NCBI RefSeq assembly: GCF_009730915.1
Contig: NC_052475.1
Coordinates: 22,502,285-22,566,284, forward strand
From: Dioscorea cayenensis subsp. rotundata
Lineage: Eukaryota > Streptophyta > Magnoliopsida > Dioscoreales > Dioscoreaceae
Reading direction: 5' to 3'
Length of the DNA stretch: 64,000 nt
The notes beneath the pieces are model-generated. The model was given only the letters and a program-made list of their open reading frames with translations. It was not told the origin of the DNA and did no database searches. The translations under genes and the position numbers were made by a program. The first letter of the stretch is position 1. The number at the start of each line of letters is the position of its first letter. Below are positions 49,021 to 61,639 of this stretch, one piece after another.

Positions 49021-49828
49021 GGGTCCCAGGCAAACACTACTCATGTGAAACAAAAGTACAAGCCCTACAAACAATACTCATAATAAAGTTGCTACAATTG
49101 CATCCAAACAAGTTATAACTAATTACTAAAACTATAATATTTACCACAATTACAACCTCATCCATGCAATAGAGCGAGTAAAGACTAAAAACCACCCCAA
49201 ACCCTACCTTCGATTCATCTTCAATTTCAAACTTCACCGGACCAAATAGTTCCAAAATGACTTGGATTTCAAAGAAGAGCACTTACGGTAGTGGGGCTTC
49301 TTCTCCTCGGACCGTACCTCCGATTATGACCCATTTTCACCGTGAGCTTTCTTAGATTCAATGGCGACCACTTGCGGGCAACCACAAGCTTCTCTTCCTC
49401 GCTTATGACCAAGACCAACACCGTCACCTCTTCTTCATCACTCTTCCCGTTTTCAAAGCCAAACAATGAGGATTGTATCCTTCTTTCGTTCTCAAGGTCA
49501 TACATTTTCCTTCTTTCATTCTCAAGGCGAAAGGGGCTCTGGCGCAGCGTGGCGAGCATTGTTCGACACGTGACTTTCTCCATGGCTGACGTGGAATTAT
49601 AATGTTTTCACATGAAAATTTAATGACTTGGCAGACACACTTGGATTTGAAAAGTTTGAGTGTGCAAAAACCGCCTCCACATCGTACATATGGGTCGGGA
49701 ATTGTTTGGAGTGGCCTGCGATGAAAGAGAATCATACATTTGGAGTAACTGCGTTTTGATCTAAATCAAAGTTGGGATACCAAAAAAATACAAAATCAAA
49801 GTTTGGGTACCTTCCAAAAAATTTACTC

Positions 49829-50225
49829 ATGCTGATACAATGTGAACTTCGCATCAATATCATTCAGACAAAGTTATTTGGCAAACCTGTAATAATTTAC
49901 TCATCGAAAATATTCAGGTGTTACTTTTAAATGAAAATTTCGCACATATTTCCCAATATCCCATTATTAATAATTAATTCTTAAAAATATATATAATTAT
50001 TGTTAGTGTTAGATGTTTTGTTGTAGGCAGTAGGAGAGACAGCACATCCCACCAAACAAACTGCACCACCTCTGAGTTCTGAAACTAAATATACATCAAT
50101 CCTTCCATCCAATACTCATAACAATATTGATTTTATTCACTTCTCACAAATTCTAAAAAAAAAAATTAATAACACAAAGAAAACCCTTCAATATTACCAT
50201 TAATAAATTTTAATTCAACCAAAAA
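49829..50225. other. Short spacer
   Basis: AT-rich. No gene seen. Confidence 0.5.
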
Positions 50226-50612
50226 CCCCGTTTGGTTCGAGGTAATGGAGAAAAGATTCTGCGTGTTCTGCGTTCTTGAGTTTCTAGGTGGTAATGTGGA
50301 TGATAATATCAGCATTCTGAAACATAAATATATCAGAAAGTGGTTATCTTATTCTGCTCGATTTGGTGTCTATCTTTGGATTACTATGGTAATTTTTATA
50401 ATTTTTTTATATTTTAACAAATTAATTCTAGCGCAATAGAAATACGGTAATGAAGCTCATACCGATAATAAGAGTTGTAATCGACATGGTTATATTAAAT
50501 TCTTTGTAATATTTTTAAGCTATATAACGATTTAATTTGATATTATCGTAGTAATCTCGAATAATAATATATTCATTCTACGAACCAAAAGCAGTAAAGA
50601 ACCAAACGCCCC
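50226..50612. mobile_element. MITE-like element upstream of the mannosidase gene
   Basis: The ends are inverted: CCCCGTTTGGTTCGAGGTAA on the left and the complement of GGGGCGTTTGGTTCTTTACT on the right. The interior is AT-rich and has remnants of GGTAAT and AGATTACTACG motifs like the nested elements at 11.5-12.8 kb, so it is probably the same broad family. It lies about 300 bases upstream of the mannosidase start codon and so within its likely promoter. Confidence 0.6.
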
Positions 50613-50925
50613 AAAGTATCATCTAGTAAATATTATCAATACAAAATAGTACCTCCGTAATGGGATTTATTAAGGTATCAAATTGAAGAATTTCCCAACT
50701 GTAAGAACCTGCGTACGTGTCTCACTCTCATTGGTCCGAGTGACACGGCGTTCTCTCAAAGACTCAAACGGTCCAACAAGTTGAAGCTGAGAACCAGAAC
50801 CAGAACCAGAACCAGAACTAAAGCAAAGGCGGGGTTGAAGCTCTTCCAATTTCTCCGATGCCCGACTTCTAGGGTTTGAAGGATCGAAGAGCGGAATCCG
50901 GGGATCCAAATCCTCGGGACTGAGC
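50613..50925 (+). promoter_or_regulatory. Mannosidase promoter/5' leader with hexanucleotide repeat
   Basis: At 50790-50819 five AGAACC-like units stand in a row, about 105 bases before the start codon. The stretch 50840-50925 is GC-richer and leader-like. The transcription start is not identifiable. Confidence 0.4.
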
Positions 50926-53900
50926 ATGGCTTCCCGGCCTTTGCCTTATTCGACAAGGGATTTGCACTACGACAATGCCAAATTCCGCCATAGATCCCCA
51001 TTCAAGGTGCCTCACCAGATCTAAATCCCTCTCCTATGTCTTTGAATCGTCTTCCTTGGATCTAAGTTATTGTTTTTGTTCTTCATGTTATCTGAATTTG
51101 CGGGAAACCTTTGATTTTGGGGTTTGTATAGGTTTTTTTAAGGGATGGATCAGATACTAGGTATGCAGTAGTGTATTGATTTAGGTTTTTGTTCTTGTAT
51201 GTTGCATAGATGTGAGAAGCAGTGCGCAGTGGGAGATCTTGTTCTTTTGAGTAAAACTTGGATTTTGGGGAGCTATTAGTTGTGGTATTTTCATCTCAGT
51301 TTGTTATGCTTCTTCAATCCAAATTGATAGAAAATATCAGCCTACCACTAGCAAGTTAAGATGATAAAATTTGCACTTTTGGATCATTAGATAATCATAG
51401 GGCTTATTCGTCAGGTTGGAATATGGCTACATATAAGTAGCAAACGATTCCTGGAGTATGTCTCTTGTAATTGCCATTTTGCATTTTGCCATGTGGGAAA
51501 AAAGGCAGCTTTAGCTTTTAGCATGCTTTTGTCTTTCACTTTCCAATGATCATGATGAAGGGTTGGATATTTACTATTCCAGTTTTCCTTCAGGAAATAG
51601 ACAACCAGAACAGAAAATTACCTGTATTATGCATTGTCTTGAATGAAAGAGCAAAGTGCTCTCTTGAAATGGGAGCATTATTAATCTTTATATCCTGAAG
51701 ATGTTATGTTAACTTGTAATTATATGATATATGGGCTTCCTATTCATGTTATCTTTCATTTTCTTACTATTACAATAAGGCGAGCTGGCATAAGTCTTAT
51801 ATTTTCTTCAGATAGTGTTTTCTTCTTTTCTATTGCATCTGCTGTCTAAGGTATTTTATATTCTCTCTCTGTCTGACGATTTCCTTCCTGGCTGTACTTA
51901 AGGGCTTGGTTAATCTGCTGGTATGCTGTTCATATTTTGTTGTGACCTTCTGTTTTCTCTGTTGCAGGTGATTACACAGGCACTGGTTTCTAGTAATGTC
52001 AGGCATGATTGTGGAAGATGTAGTATTGGTAAATTTCTGATATTATTGATGTTTGGTGGATTGACATACTTAATGTTAGTGCACAGAAGTTACAACCTGG
52101 ATACTCCTGCCTTTGAGAAAACTGACCATGGTAGGGTAGGTATTGGTAGAATTGGAAATTTTTTGAGAAAACCTCCAAGGCTCCCTCCACGGCTGTCTCC
52201 TGATGAAGTGCGTAATATTAGTTCTAATGTTGAAATAGGCAAGCCATCCACAGAATCTGAATGGATATCTCGGCAGGGAAAGGTCAAAGAGGCGTTCATC
52301 CATGCCTGGTCAGGCTACAAAAGCTTTGCAATGGGAAAAGATGAGCTTATGCCATTAACTAAAAGGGGTATTGATGGCTTGGGAGGATTAGGTGCCACTG
52401 TTATTGATTCTCTGGATACGGCCATGATAATGGGCATCAATGAGATTGCAGCAGAAGCTGGAACATGGATAGAAAAAAATCTTATGCAAAGAATTAGAGA
52501 AAAAGGGCAGGTTAATTTGTTTGAAACTACCATACGAGTTTTAGGGGGCCTTCTTAGCGCTTATCATTTGAGTGGGAGTGATAGCGGGAAGTCCCTACCT
52601 TCTAAAGGGCCTAAACGTGAAGTATTTCTTGAAACTGCAAAGGGCTTGGCTGATCGGCTGCTTGTAGCTTTTACTGCAAGCCCAACTGCCATTCCTTTCA
52701 GTGATGTAGTTCTTCGAGACCAATCAGCGCATCCAGCTCCTGATGGCTTGAGCAGTACTTCAGAAGTTTCAACGTTGCAACTTGAATTCAACTACCTTAG
52801 TGCTATTACAGGAGATCCAAAGTATTCTGCCAAGGCAATTAAGGTGTTAGAACATATGAGGACACTTCCCAAGGTGGAAGGCTTGGTCCCTATATATATC
52901 AGGTAACAACAAATCAGACATCTGCCTATATCTTTATCTGCATTATATATTCTTATTAGACTGAATACTTTTGCTCTTGGATTTAGTGTTGACTGTTAAT
53001 TTTTTTTTTATTATTCATAATGTTTTCCAAAAATCAATGAGGATGACCTTTGAACTATTTGTGATGCTCAAAAACATTTGTTTTTTCTTACTTGAGGCAA
53101 TCATACATTCTCTGGACATCTTCTGAGTCTCAAGTTTATTTAGAAATTTTATCCTTTTGAACCTAAAACAAGAAAGTTTTCAAGGCTTTTTGATATTTAA
53201 TGCAGAATATCTCTGTTTGTTTTGTCCATATTTTTGTTGACCTGGCATATCAAATATAATGGAGTGTCAAATTGGATATTTTGCCATTCCAGTTCTGCTC
53301 CATGCTTCTTGTCAGCACACTTGTAGTTAATGAACTGACTATTTTGATCAAGTGTGCCAATGCTTCGAATATATGGCAAATTAAATTGGATAAGGCATGA
53401 TTTAGGTTTACTTTGGTTTGTAGAATTGACCTAGAAGTGTATGCTAGGCCATATAACTGTTGATCACATTGTGCATTGGCTTTCGTGCTTTCTTCTTGAC
53501 GTTACACATTCTTTAAACACAACTTATGGAGAGTGATAATTTGTGGCACAGCCCTCATTCTGGTCAATTCAGTGGAGAGAATATTAGGCTGGGATCCCGT
53601 GGTGACAGTTATTATGAGTACTTAATTAAAGTATGGCTTCAGCAAAAGGCTAGTCGTGATGGGCAGCTAAAGTACTTGCATGAGATGTATGAGGAAGCAA
53701 TGAAAGGTGTAAGACATCTCCTTGTTCAGAAATCTATACCCAAGGGATTGATCTTTGTTGGGGAGCTTCCATTTGGAACTAAAGATTCCTTTAGTCCCAA
53801 AATGGACCACCTGGTATGTTTTACTTCAATGCCAATTCAAGTTTACAAAACTGATGTGAAATTTTCCTTTTCTTGACAAAGGGTGTCTCTAAAGATGTGA

Positions 53901-55474
53901 AACTGAATTTTAGTTCCTACTTTGCTTTTCAATTTTATTTACTTCTGCTTGAACCTATCAGTGAGATTAATATGGCTTGAAATTTTGTTGTTGGAATGGG
54001 GTGCTGATATAAAACTTTAAACTATTCATAGTAGTTTCAACTCTACAATTTCCAAATAGAATAGCAGTACATCTTCATAAAACCTGTTCCTAGAATTGTC
54101 ATTTTAAAACATGATGTTAAAGAAATAATCCTCTAGGTCTCAGCAAATTTAAAGGTAATCCTCTTTATTCAATATTCTGAATGCAATGACCTTGAGATTT
54201 ATAAATTATGTGTGGTTGTCTTCACATGAGTTGATTGTGCCTGGATGATCTTTAACTTGATTGGCATCCTGAGTTCCTTGCCCAGATTTTACTTTTAAAT
54301 AATCAGCCTGCCAAGGATTGTTTTGTTGCGTTTATTTAGCCAGCATGCGCAGAAGTTAGATGAACTATCCATGCCCTTATTTGTGACCAGATCTAGCAAA
54401 TGAGGTCTCTGGCCTGGTGGGTTTCTGTTAGGTCTCTGGTCTTGTCTCATTGACTAATTGGATAATATGAAAACTTTGAAGCCCCCTCAATTGCATGTTT
54501 CATCTTATTTAATTGTGGAGATTTTGAGAGTATTATTTCTGTGGCAATGAATCGTCTTATGTGGACGTCATGATTTGATCCGCTGTGCTTAGCATTGGCC
54601 ATATACCATGATCTCTAATAGAATGCATATTTTATAGAATGATGTGGATATTTTGTCTTCTGTCTTTTCAGGTGTGCTTCCTCCCGGGAACCCTTGCTCT
54701 TGGGGCAACTAAAGGTATAACAAAGAAAAAAGCAATTGAACAGAATTTGTTAAATGCAGAAGATATGGAGAATTTAAACCTTGCTGAAGATTTGGCTAAG
54801 ACTTGCTTTGAAATGTATGCTGTAACTTCCACTGGCCTTGCTCCTGAAATTGCTTATTTCCATACTGAGGTGAGTTATTTCCTTGGTATCAACACATATT
54901 GTTCTTGTTTCCCAACATGTCTTGGTCTGTTCTACACTGCAGATGATTTAAATTTCTCTGCTCATTTTAATTCAGGGTGCTTATGAGGGAGGTCATGATG
55001 GTGGTAATAAGAGTTCAGAATATATAAATGACATAATAATCAAGCCCAATGATCGCCACAACCTTTTGCGACCTGAAACTGTAGAATCTTTGTTTGTCTT
55101 GTACCGTATTACAGAAGATATAAAGTAAGTTCTCTATCAATATGTTCCAAGGCTTTATTGCATTCTCTTGTATAAGCATGACTGCATGATTCCTCTCCTA
55201 ACTTCAACTATGCTTCACCAGATACCGCGAATGGGGTTGGCAAATCTTCAAAGCCTTCGAAAAACATACAAAGATTGATTCTGGGGGATATACTTCTCTG
55301 GATGATGTCACTACTTTACCCCCACGAAAAAGAGATAAGATGGAAACTTTTTTTCTTGGAGAGACTCTCAAGTATTTATATTTATTGTTTGGTGACACCA
55401 ATGTTCTTCCTCTGGATAAGTATGTGTTCAATACAGAAGCACATCCTTTCCCGATTATTGAGTCTACAGGCTAG
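50926..55474 (+). CDS. MNS3: Class I alpha-mannosidase, MNS3-like, GH47 (6 exons, 625 aa)
   Basis: The exons are 50926-51006, 51968-52902, 53552-53813, 54672-54869, 54976-55124 and 55222-55474. All introns are GT-AG and the sum is divisible by three. It is a type II membrane protein: a cytosolic tail with LPYS (6-9) and [14 protein letters not shown], a membrane anchor at about 49-65, then the GH47 domain. Family strings are [121 protein letters not shown] and [10 protein letters not shown] (Thr expected to bind calcium). Plant MNS3 removes one mannose from Man9 N-glycans. In Arabidopsis the LPYS tail motif is reported to matter for Golgi location. The length matches the Arabidopsis protein (624 aa from memory). 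Confidence 0.94.
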
Positions 55475-55979
55475 TTTGATATTCTGAGCAATTTTTCCAT
55501 TTCCGTCGGCTGCAATGTCCGGGAAATTCCAGCATGAGATTCAAGGGAACTCGAACAATGTCTTCATTAATTGCCCGGAAACTCTTGCGTCCTCAGCTCT
55601 GGTGTTCATAACCTGTATACTGTATACTGAGAGGGGCTACTTTACATGATTATGCTAAAAGCTGCAAACTGATGTTTTATGGAATCAATTTTTGGTATTC
55701 TGATTCTTGTAGTCATGGAATAGCTAGCTCTACATCAGATTTGACCTTTTTGGAGTTGATTCATTCTGTGATAGTTCTTGCCTTCTTTCATAAGGTCATG
55801 CAGTGTTATTTTTGGAGCTGTTTGATGATTTCATGTATTTGTTCTTTATTGCTTGTGTTTCCCGCATCGCTTCTTAATATGCATAAATCTTGCAAGTAGC
55901 ATTCATAGATTTGTCACTTTACTCTAATTCGGATTTCTAAATTGATGTGTTGTATACATTATCTTCGTTATTAAAATTA

Positions 55980-56039
<60 letters not shown>

Positions 56040-56070
56040 CTTCAATACTTCGATGTTGGTTTTGTTTTCA
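55475..56070. other. Mannosidase 3' flank and (ATT)n microsatellite
   Basis: The 3' UTR would lie in the first few hundred bases. 55981-56039 is an uninterrupted run of about 20 ATT units, which alone creates an open frame of poly-Tyr. It ends about 30 bases before the left target duplication of the next MULE. Confidence 0.8.
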
Positions 56071-57673
56071 AATTAAATAGAGTAAGTATGACTGGTGGTC
56101 ACAAATGTTTCGTAAGTATAACGTTGTGGTCACATACGTATTTTTTGTAACGATATGGCCACTAAACTTGTCTCCGGTCACACTCATGGCCACAATTTCA
56201 TGTTTGGGGTCTTTTTCCGGCGAAAGTGCTGAAGTGGCGTCCGACGTGCATTATCTATTTTAAAAAAGATCTTAGGTAACATTCCACCTCACCACCCTTT
56301 CTCTGCCCACTGCCACGTCAGCTGAGAACTTTACCATTTCGTTCATCAGCCCCTTCTCATGTCCCGAAGATCACACTAATCTAAACCCTTGTCCGAGCGC
56401 CCCCATTTCTCCTCCCAATCTGAGATTGCCTCTCCATGCCATCAGCCCTTCCCGTCCGGTGATCTCCTCGACGTAGACTTCTGAACAGATCTAGCATCAC
56501 CACGGGCAGAATCCCAGTAAAAGCATTGGTGAAGGTAATAATTTAGGGATTTTAGGTTGATTGGTTTTGCATTTTATTTATTTTTTTTTTTTAGTTTGAT
56601 TGTTGTTCTATATTAGTTTAAGGTTGGAACTCCTAGAAATGAATTAGTAGTTTTGGAGATGGAGATGAGAGTTTAATTTATTTTCCCTAAAGTGATTTTT
56701 TTAATCTGAAAAGGCATGGGTTTTATGTGTTATGTTGTGGTTGTGTTGGTGAACTTACATTTTGGAAGGCAAGGTTTTCGTTGTTAGTCATAGTACTCAT
56801 AAGGAAGATGCTTCTCTTTCTAATGTGACAAACATCTCAGTGACAATAGACATGATTCACTAAAGCCTGGAATTTATGTTTTATAGCATTAATTTAGTTT
56901 TTAGATTGATGTCCCCTAGTTTTGTTTTTTATTCAAATTCGCTAAATCACCAACCATGGCTTATGAATTAAGGATGTGAATGAAACCATAATGAACTCTT
57001 TAAATTTTTTCATTACTAGAAGTTATTTCTTCATAATTTGTTGGCATATATTAGTTTGCCAAGTATAACATCTTCATGATTGAAAACATATAAACATTCA
57101 AATTGTCAAGCATGGCTTGTCATTTTGATCTTATCTGCATCAAGGGATCCAAACTTTGAACTATATGTTTCATAATTTTCTCAGCTAACATAAGTTTGTG
57201 AGTTTCTCATGGATCATGTTGGAATTGTGTTCGTGTTCTTACACTAAACAAGTATTAGCTTTTTTCCTATCAGGCTTAATTTCTTGCTTCTTTGAAGTCA
57301 TGGAGACCATAGTCTGAGTTGGTTTAGAATTATTTTGTTATCTCTTATATTAGCTTTATTTTCCCTAAAGTGATTTTCCCCCCATGAGTTCTGTTATGCT
57401 ATATTAAATCTCTTTATTTCCCCAAAACTGATGATTTATATATCTTTGTCATTAAGGTTTTCTCTGTTTTCTTGGTTTGCAACTTCTTCTTATTGTTGTA
57501 AAAATTGTTATCTCTTTTTGGTACTGCATTTTCCAAACAATTTTAATAACAGAGAATTAAATGTTTTCATTTACTATTGCTTGTGATCCTGTTGCTTGTG
57601 ATCGACATGCCAAATTAATATTTTGTTGTTTTTATTAGCAATTGAAATTGTATTAAAATACATCAGGTATAGT

Positions 57674-59608
57674 ATGGAAGAGGTGCTAAATAGTGGTGTG
57701 CCAGATGAACATCCAATTGAGGAGGATGACTTCATTGATTCTGACTATGATATCCCTTCTGGTGATAAGAACTTCCAGCAAGTTTTGTATGAACGAAATA
57801 GTGAAAATAAAGGCAGCAGAGATATCCCATCTTTCCCTCAAAATAGCACAGTAATAGAAGGACTTGTTGGAGAAGAAAGAGAGTCTGCTAGTGATAATTC
57901 TGAGGACTTGTTCACAGAACCAGAAACAGATGATGATGGTCACACTAGGTTTGTAGAGTTTAATGAAGAGAAGGAGATGTATAACCCTAGGTTAAGGGTT
58001 GGGTTGGTATTTAGGGATTTTGATCAACTAAAGAAGGCTTGTAGAAACTGGGGGATTAAGAACAGATTTCAGCTATGGTTCCCACAAAATGATAGAAAGA
58101 GAGTGATCTGTGCATGCCACAACAAACAATGTTCTTTTAGGATTTATGCAGCTCACATGAGCAAAGACAATCCATCAGGTATGCAGCTGAGCTCATGCAA
58201 ACCAACCCAGGTAGCACAGTAATTTTGTGGAGGGATGAAGGTGTCTTCAAATGGTTTTATGTCTGTCTGAAGCCCTTAAAGGATGCATTCTGGTCAGGTT
58301 GTAGGCCATTTATAGGATTTGATGGATGTTTTTTGAAATCTCTTTATGGTGGTCAGTTGTTGTCGGTAGTAGGGATTGACCCCAATGATTGTATATTACC
58401 CATTGCTTATGCAGTAGTGTTGGTTGAGAATGGAGATACTTGGACATGGTTCATGGATCTTTTGAGGGAAGATTTGGAGATCTGGAACATTAGATATCTC
58501 ACCATAATGAGTGACCGACAAAAGGTTAGCTGTATGTTTAAACATTTTCTATTGATAGTAACTGTCATTTAATTTTTGAATTATAATTACAGGGTTTAAA
58601 AAGGGCTATCAAGATATATTTCCAGATGCTGAACACAAAAATTGTGTTCGACACATGTATACTAATTTCAAGGAGAAATTCAAAGGGAAAGCACTAAAAG
58701 ATTTTTTATGGAATGTTGCGAGGGCTACTTATGTTCAAAGGTTTAACTATTGGCTTGGAGAAATAGAGAAGGTGAGTTCAGAAGCAAGAAGATGGTTTGA
58801 TCATGAAGATAGACCTCATGCAAGTTGGACTAGGGCGTTGTTCACAACCTCAAGAAAGTGTGACATCCTACTCAATAATATTTGTGAATGCTTTAACACA
58901 TACATACTTGATACAAGGGATAAGGGAATCATCACAATGCTTGAGATGATCAAGGTGAAACTGATGAGAAGAATGAAAACAAAAAAAGGAAGAAATGTTG
59001 AAGTACAAGGGACGCATATGCCCAAAGATCCAAAAGAAGCTAGACAAGATAAAGGAAGATGGGCAGTGCTACATCCCAGACTTCTCTAGTGGGCCCAAAG
59101 TGTAGATCATATTAGTGGGAGGGTCCTTTATTGTAGACATGATTGACAGAACTTGCACGTGCAGAAGATGGGACTTGACAGGTTTGCCTTACCCGCATGC
59201 AATCAGTGCTATTTATGGAAATGATCAGCAACCAGAAGATTATGTGCATGATTCCTATTTAGTTTCAACATATCTGCGGGTCTATGATCACTACATAAAC
59301 CCCACCAATATTGAAGAGATGTGGCCAAATGTAAATGATGGCACACAAGTGATCCCACCGCCAATTATGAGAAGAAAAAGGGGAAGGAAAGCAACATCAA
59401 GGAGAAAAGAACCTGAAGAGATAGAAAATGCCTTCAAGGCATCAAAATTCAATTCCATACCTTCTGGGTTAGGCAAACAAAAAATTAATAGGAAGGGGTT
59501 AAGCAAAGGTAGGTGTAGTGTATGCCATGCAATCGGCCATAACAAAAGGCATCATGAGAAAGTATGTATTTTGTTATTTAGTTCAGCTGAGTTCAAATGC
59601 ATTAGTTG
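57674..59608 (+). pseudogene. MuDR-type MULE transposase with internal deletion and frameshift
   Basis: The start MEEVLNSGVPDEHP is followed by an acidic region. The MuDR DNA-binding domain follows: NPRLRVGLVFRDFDQLKKAC, then RNWGIKNRFQLWFPQNDRKR, C.C...QCSFRIYA. It ends abruptly near 58178 and continues in another frame with YAAELMQTNPGSTV, so some 80 residues usually found between are missing (deletion plus shift). The catalytic core reads FDGCFLK, GIDPNDC and MSDRQK. An intron (about 58525-58592, GT-AG) leads to HKNCVRHMYTNFK and NNICECFNTYI. A frameshift in an A run near 58986 and a stop follow. The SWIM finger reads CTCRRWDLTGLPYPHAISAI, with Tyr where Cys is expected. A C..C....GHNKRHH knuckle-like end also lacks a Cys. 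It is inactive as read. Confidence 0.85.
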
Positions 59609-60344
59609 AATGATTTTAAATATCATCAATTTTTTTTAAATATGTTTTTTATAATGTCAGGGGATTGATAATGCACCTGAACCTGCACCTTCAAGCGTTG
59701 GCCGAAAAAGACAGAAAATACCTCATGTAATTTTCTCATATATAACTTGTTAAATAATGGAAGCTAGTTTGTGTTGCATTAATTTATTTGCATCTTTGTT
59801 TGCTTCACAGAGAAGAAGCAATCAGGAAGTCAATCTAGAAAATGTCTCAGTTGGTAGTATGCAGCTGCCAATTCACCAAGTCAGCCCTATGATCTCTTAG
59901 GCATCCAGCAGTCTCAGACAAGGCAACCAAGTCAAATTACCAACAAAGGGCCAGTATTAAATGTCAGCATAAGCATGTCTTCCCATGTTAGTGTGGCTAA
60001 CATGGGAAATGTGATCAATTGCACAATGCCAACTCAATCTCCAACAAGAGATAGGGCTTCTTCCTCAGTCATGGATGGTGGAAAGGAAATGGAATGTTTT
60101 GATGATGGAAAACTCTGTTGATATTTAAATTATGAACTTTGTGAACTAGTAGTAACATTTTATTTTGAGTCAATGTCTTTTGGATTTGTTATGAAGTTTC
60201 TTTTAAGCACTGTCAGTTATGTATTTTGTTGGATTTGTTATGATGAACTTTGTTGTAAGCACTGGATTTTGAGTCAATGTCCTTTGGATTTTGAGTTAAT
60301 GATGAACTTTGTTGTCAGCAGATTTATATTGTGCTCATTTATTC

Positions 60345-60725
60345 CCAGGTTTCAGTATATTTGTATTCCCAGGTTATTTGTATTTTCAGGTTTTATCAAC
60401 AAAGCATATTTGTATTATGCTAAATTATTACGAGATTTCTGCAACTTAGTATATTTGTATTCCCAGGTTTCAGTATATTTATATTCCTAGGTTTTATCAA
60501 CTAAACATATTTGATTTATGCTAAATTATTACTAGATTTCTGCAACTCAGTATATTTGAATTCCCAGATTTTATCAACTAAGCATATTTGTATTATGCTA
60601 AATTATTACCAGATTTCTGCAACTCAACATATTTGTATTCCCAGGTTTCAGTATATTTGTATTCCTAGATTTTATCAACTAAGCATATTTGTACTATGCT
60701 AAATTATTAACAAATTATTACCAGA
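60345..60725. repeat. Tandem repeat of about 75-115 bp near the right end of the MULE
   Basis: TTTATCAACTAAGCATATTT followed by GTATTATGCTAAATTATTAC and AGATTTCTGCAACT recurs at about 60383, 60493, 60569 and 60670. TATTTGTATTCCCAGGTTTC spacers occur between some copies. It is non-coding, downstream of the transposase. Confidence 0.8.
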
Positions 60726-61639
60726 TTTTAGTAAATCTGTTTGCAGATTTTAGCAACCCATGATGCAAATTTTTTTACATACAAGTCTGCAGACTTATAT
60801 TGTGCAATTTTTTTAAAATTGTAAATTGGTATTGGCAGTGCAAACATGTATTTTTTGCAATCCATTATGCAAATTCTTATGAAGTAAATTGGTATAGTAA
60901 AAAATTTCTCATGTGAAGAATGACAAAAAAAAACAAGATCAAATCCATGAGTGAAATAATAATCCAAAACAATCTCACAATAACACAAATGAAGTAAACT
61001 GACAATCTCACAAGTATTCATTCAAAATAAGGTTAAATTTCAATCTCACAATCATTTCACAAGCCTTCTAAACCTACAAGCTCTCTGTGCTAAACTCCAT
61101 TACAAACAATCTCACAAGCCTTCTAAAACAACAAATCAAGATCAAACCCATGAGTGATGCCCTAGTGTGGGCCGAGTAATGCTCGACATTGGGCGGAGTC
61201 ATGCTTGATTCTAGCCAAAGTAGCACACAAATCTTGCTGGAGCGATGTCCTAGTCTGACCAAGAGAAAAGAGTGCGTCATACTGGGCGAGAACAAGGTGG
61301 ATCGTCTGGCCGGAGGGAACGTTGTCCTAGCCCTAGCTCTAATTTGATGAATGAAGCAGTAGGGATGGTTCTCAGCTGACATGGTTGGCTGACGTGGCAG
61401 CGGGCAGAGAAAGGGTGGTGTGGTGGAATGCCACCTAAGATCTTTTTTAAAATAGACAATACACGTCGGACACCACCTCAGCACTTTCACCGGAAATAAC
61501 CCCCAAACATGAAATTGTGGCCATGAGTGTGATCGGAGACAAGTTTAGTGGTCATATCGTTACAAAAAAAACGTATGTGGCCACAATGTTATACTTACGA
61601 AATATTTGTGGCCATTAGTGATACTTAACCAATTAAATA

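Larger units (their letters stand above)
42293..49828 (-). mobile_element. 7.5-kb Mutator-like element (MULE) with long terminal inverted repeats
   Basis: The two ends are inverted copies of roughly 200 bases: 42293-42510 against 49620-49828. They begin GAGTAAATTTTT and contain GGTACCCAAACTTTGA, CCCAACTTTGATTTAGATCA and ATGTGGAGGCGGTTTTTGC. Inside, on the minus strand, lie decayed MuDR-type transposase segments (47.3 to 44.7 kb). Long inverted ends plus this transposase identify a MULE. No clean 9-bp target duplication is left. Other internal parts (42.6-44.6 kb and 47.4-49.6 kb) have no gene I recognise. Confidence 0.85.
56080..61630 (+). mobile_element. 5.55-kb MULE with perfect 9-bp target duplication
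   Basis: The flanks are AATTAAATA at 56071-56079 and 61631-61639. Terminal inverted repeats of about 260 bases (56080-56335 and 61365-61630) share strings such as TTTCGTAAGTATAAC, CACTAAACTTGTCTCCG, CACTCATGGCCACAATTTCA, TTTTAAAAAAGATCTTAGGT and CTTTCTCTGCCC. The interior holds a plus-strand MuDR-type transposase gene in decay, a leader with introns on its left, and tandem repeats on its right. A 9-bp duplication and long ends define a Mutator-like element. Confidence 0.93.

Noticed and set aside
55947-56150. Open frame coding for a long Tyr run
   Set aside because: It is produced by the (ATT)n microsatellite.
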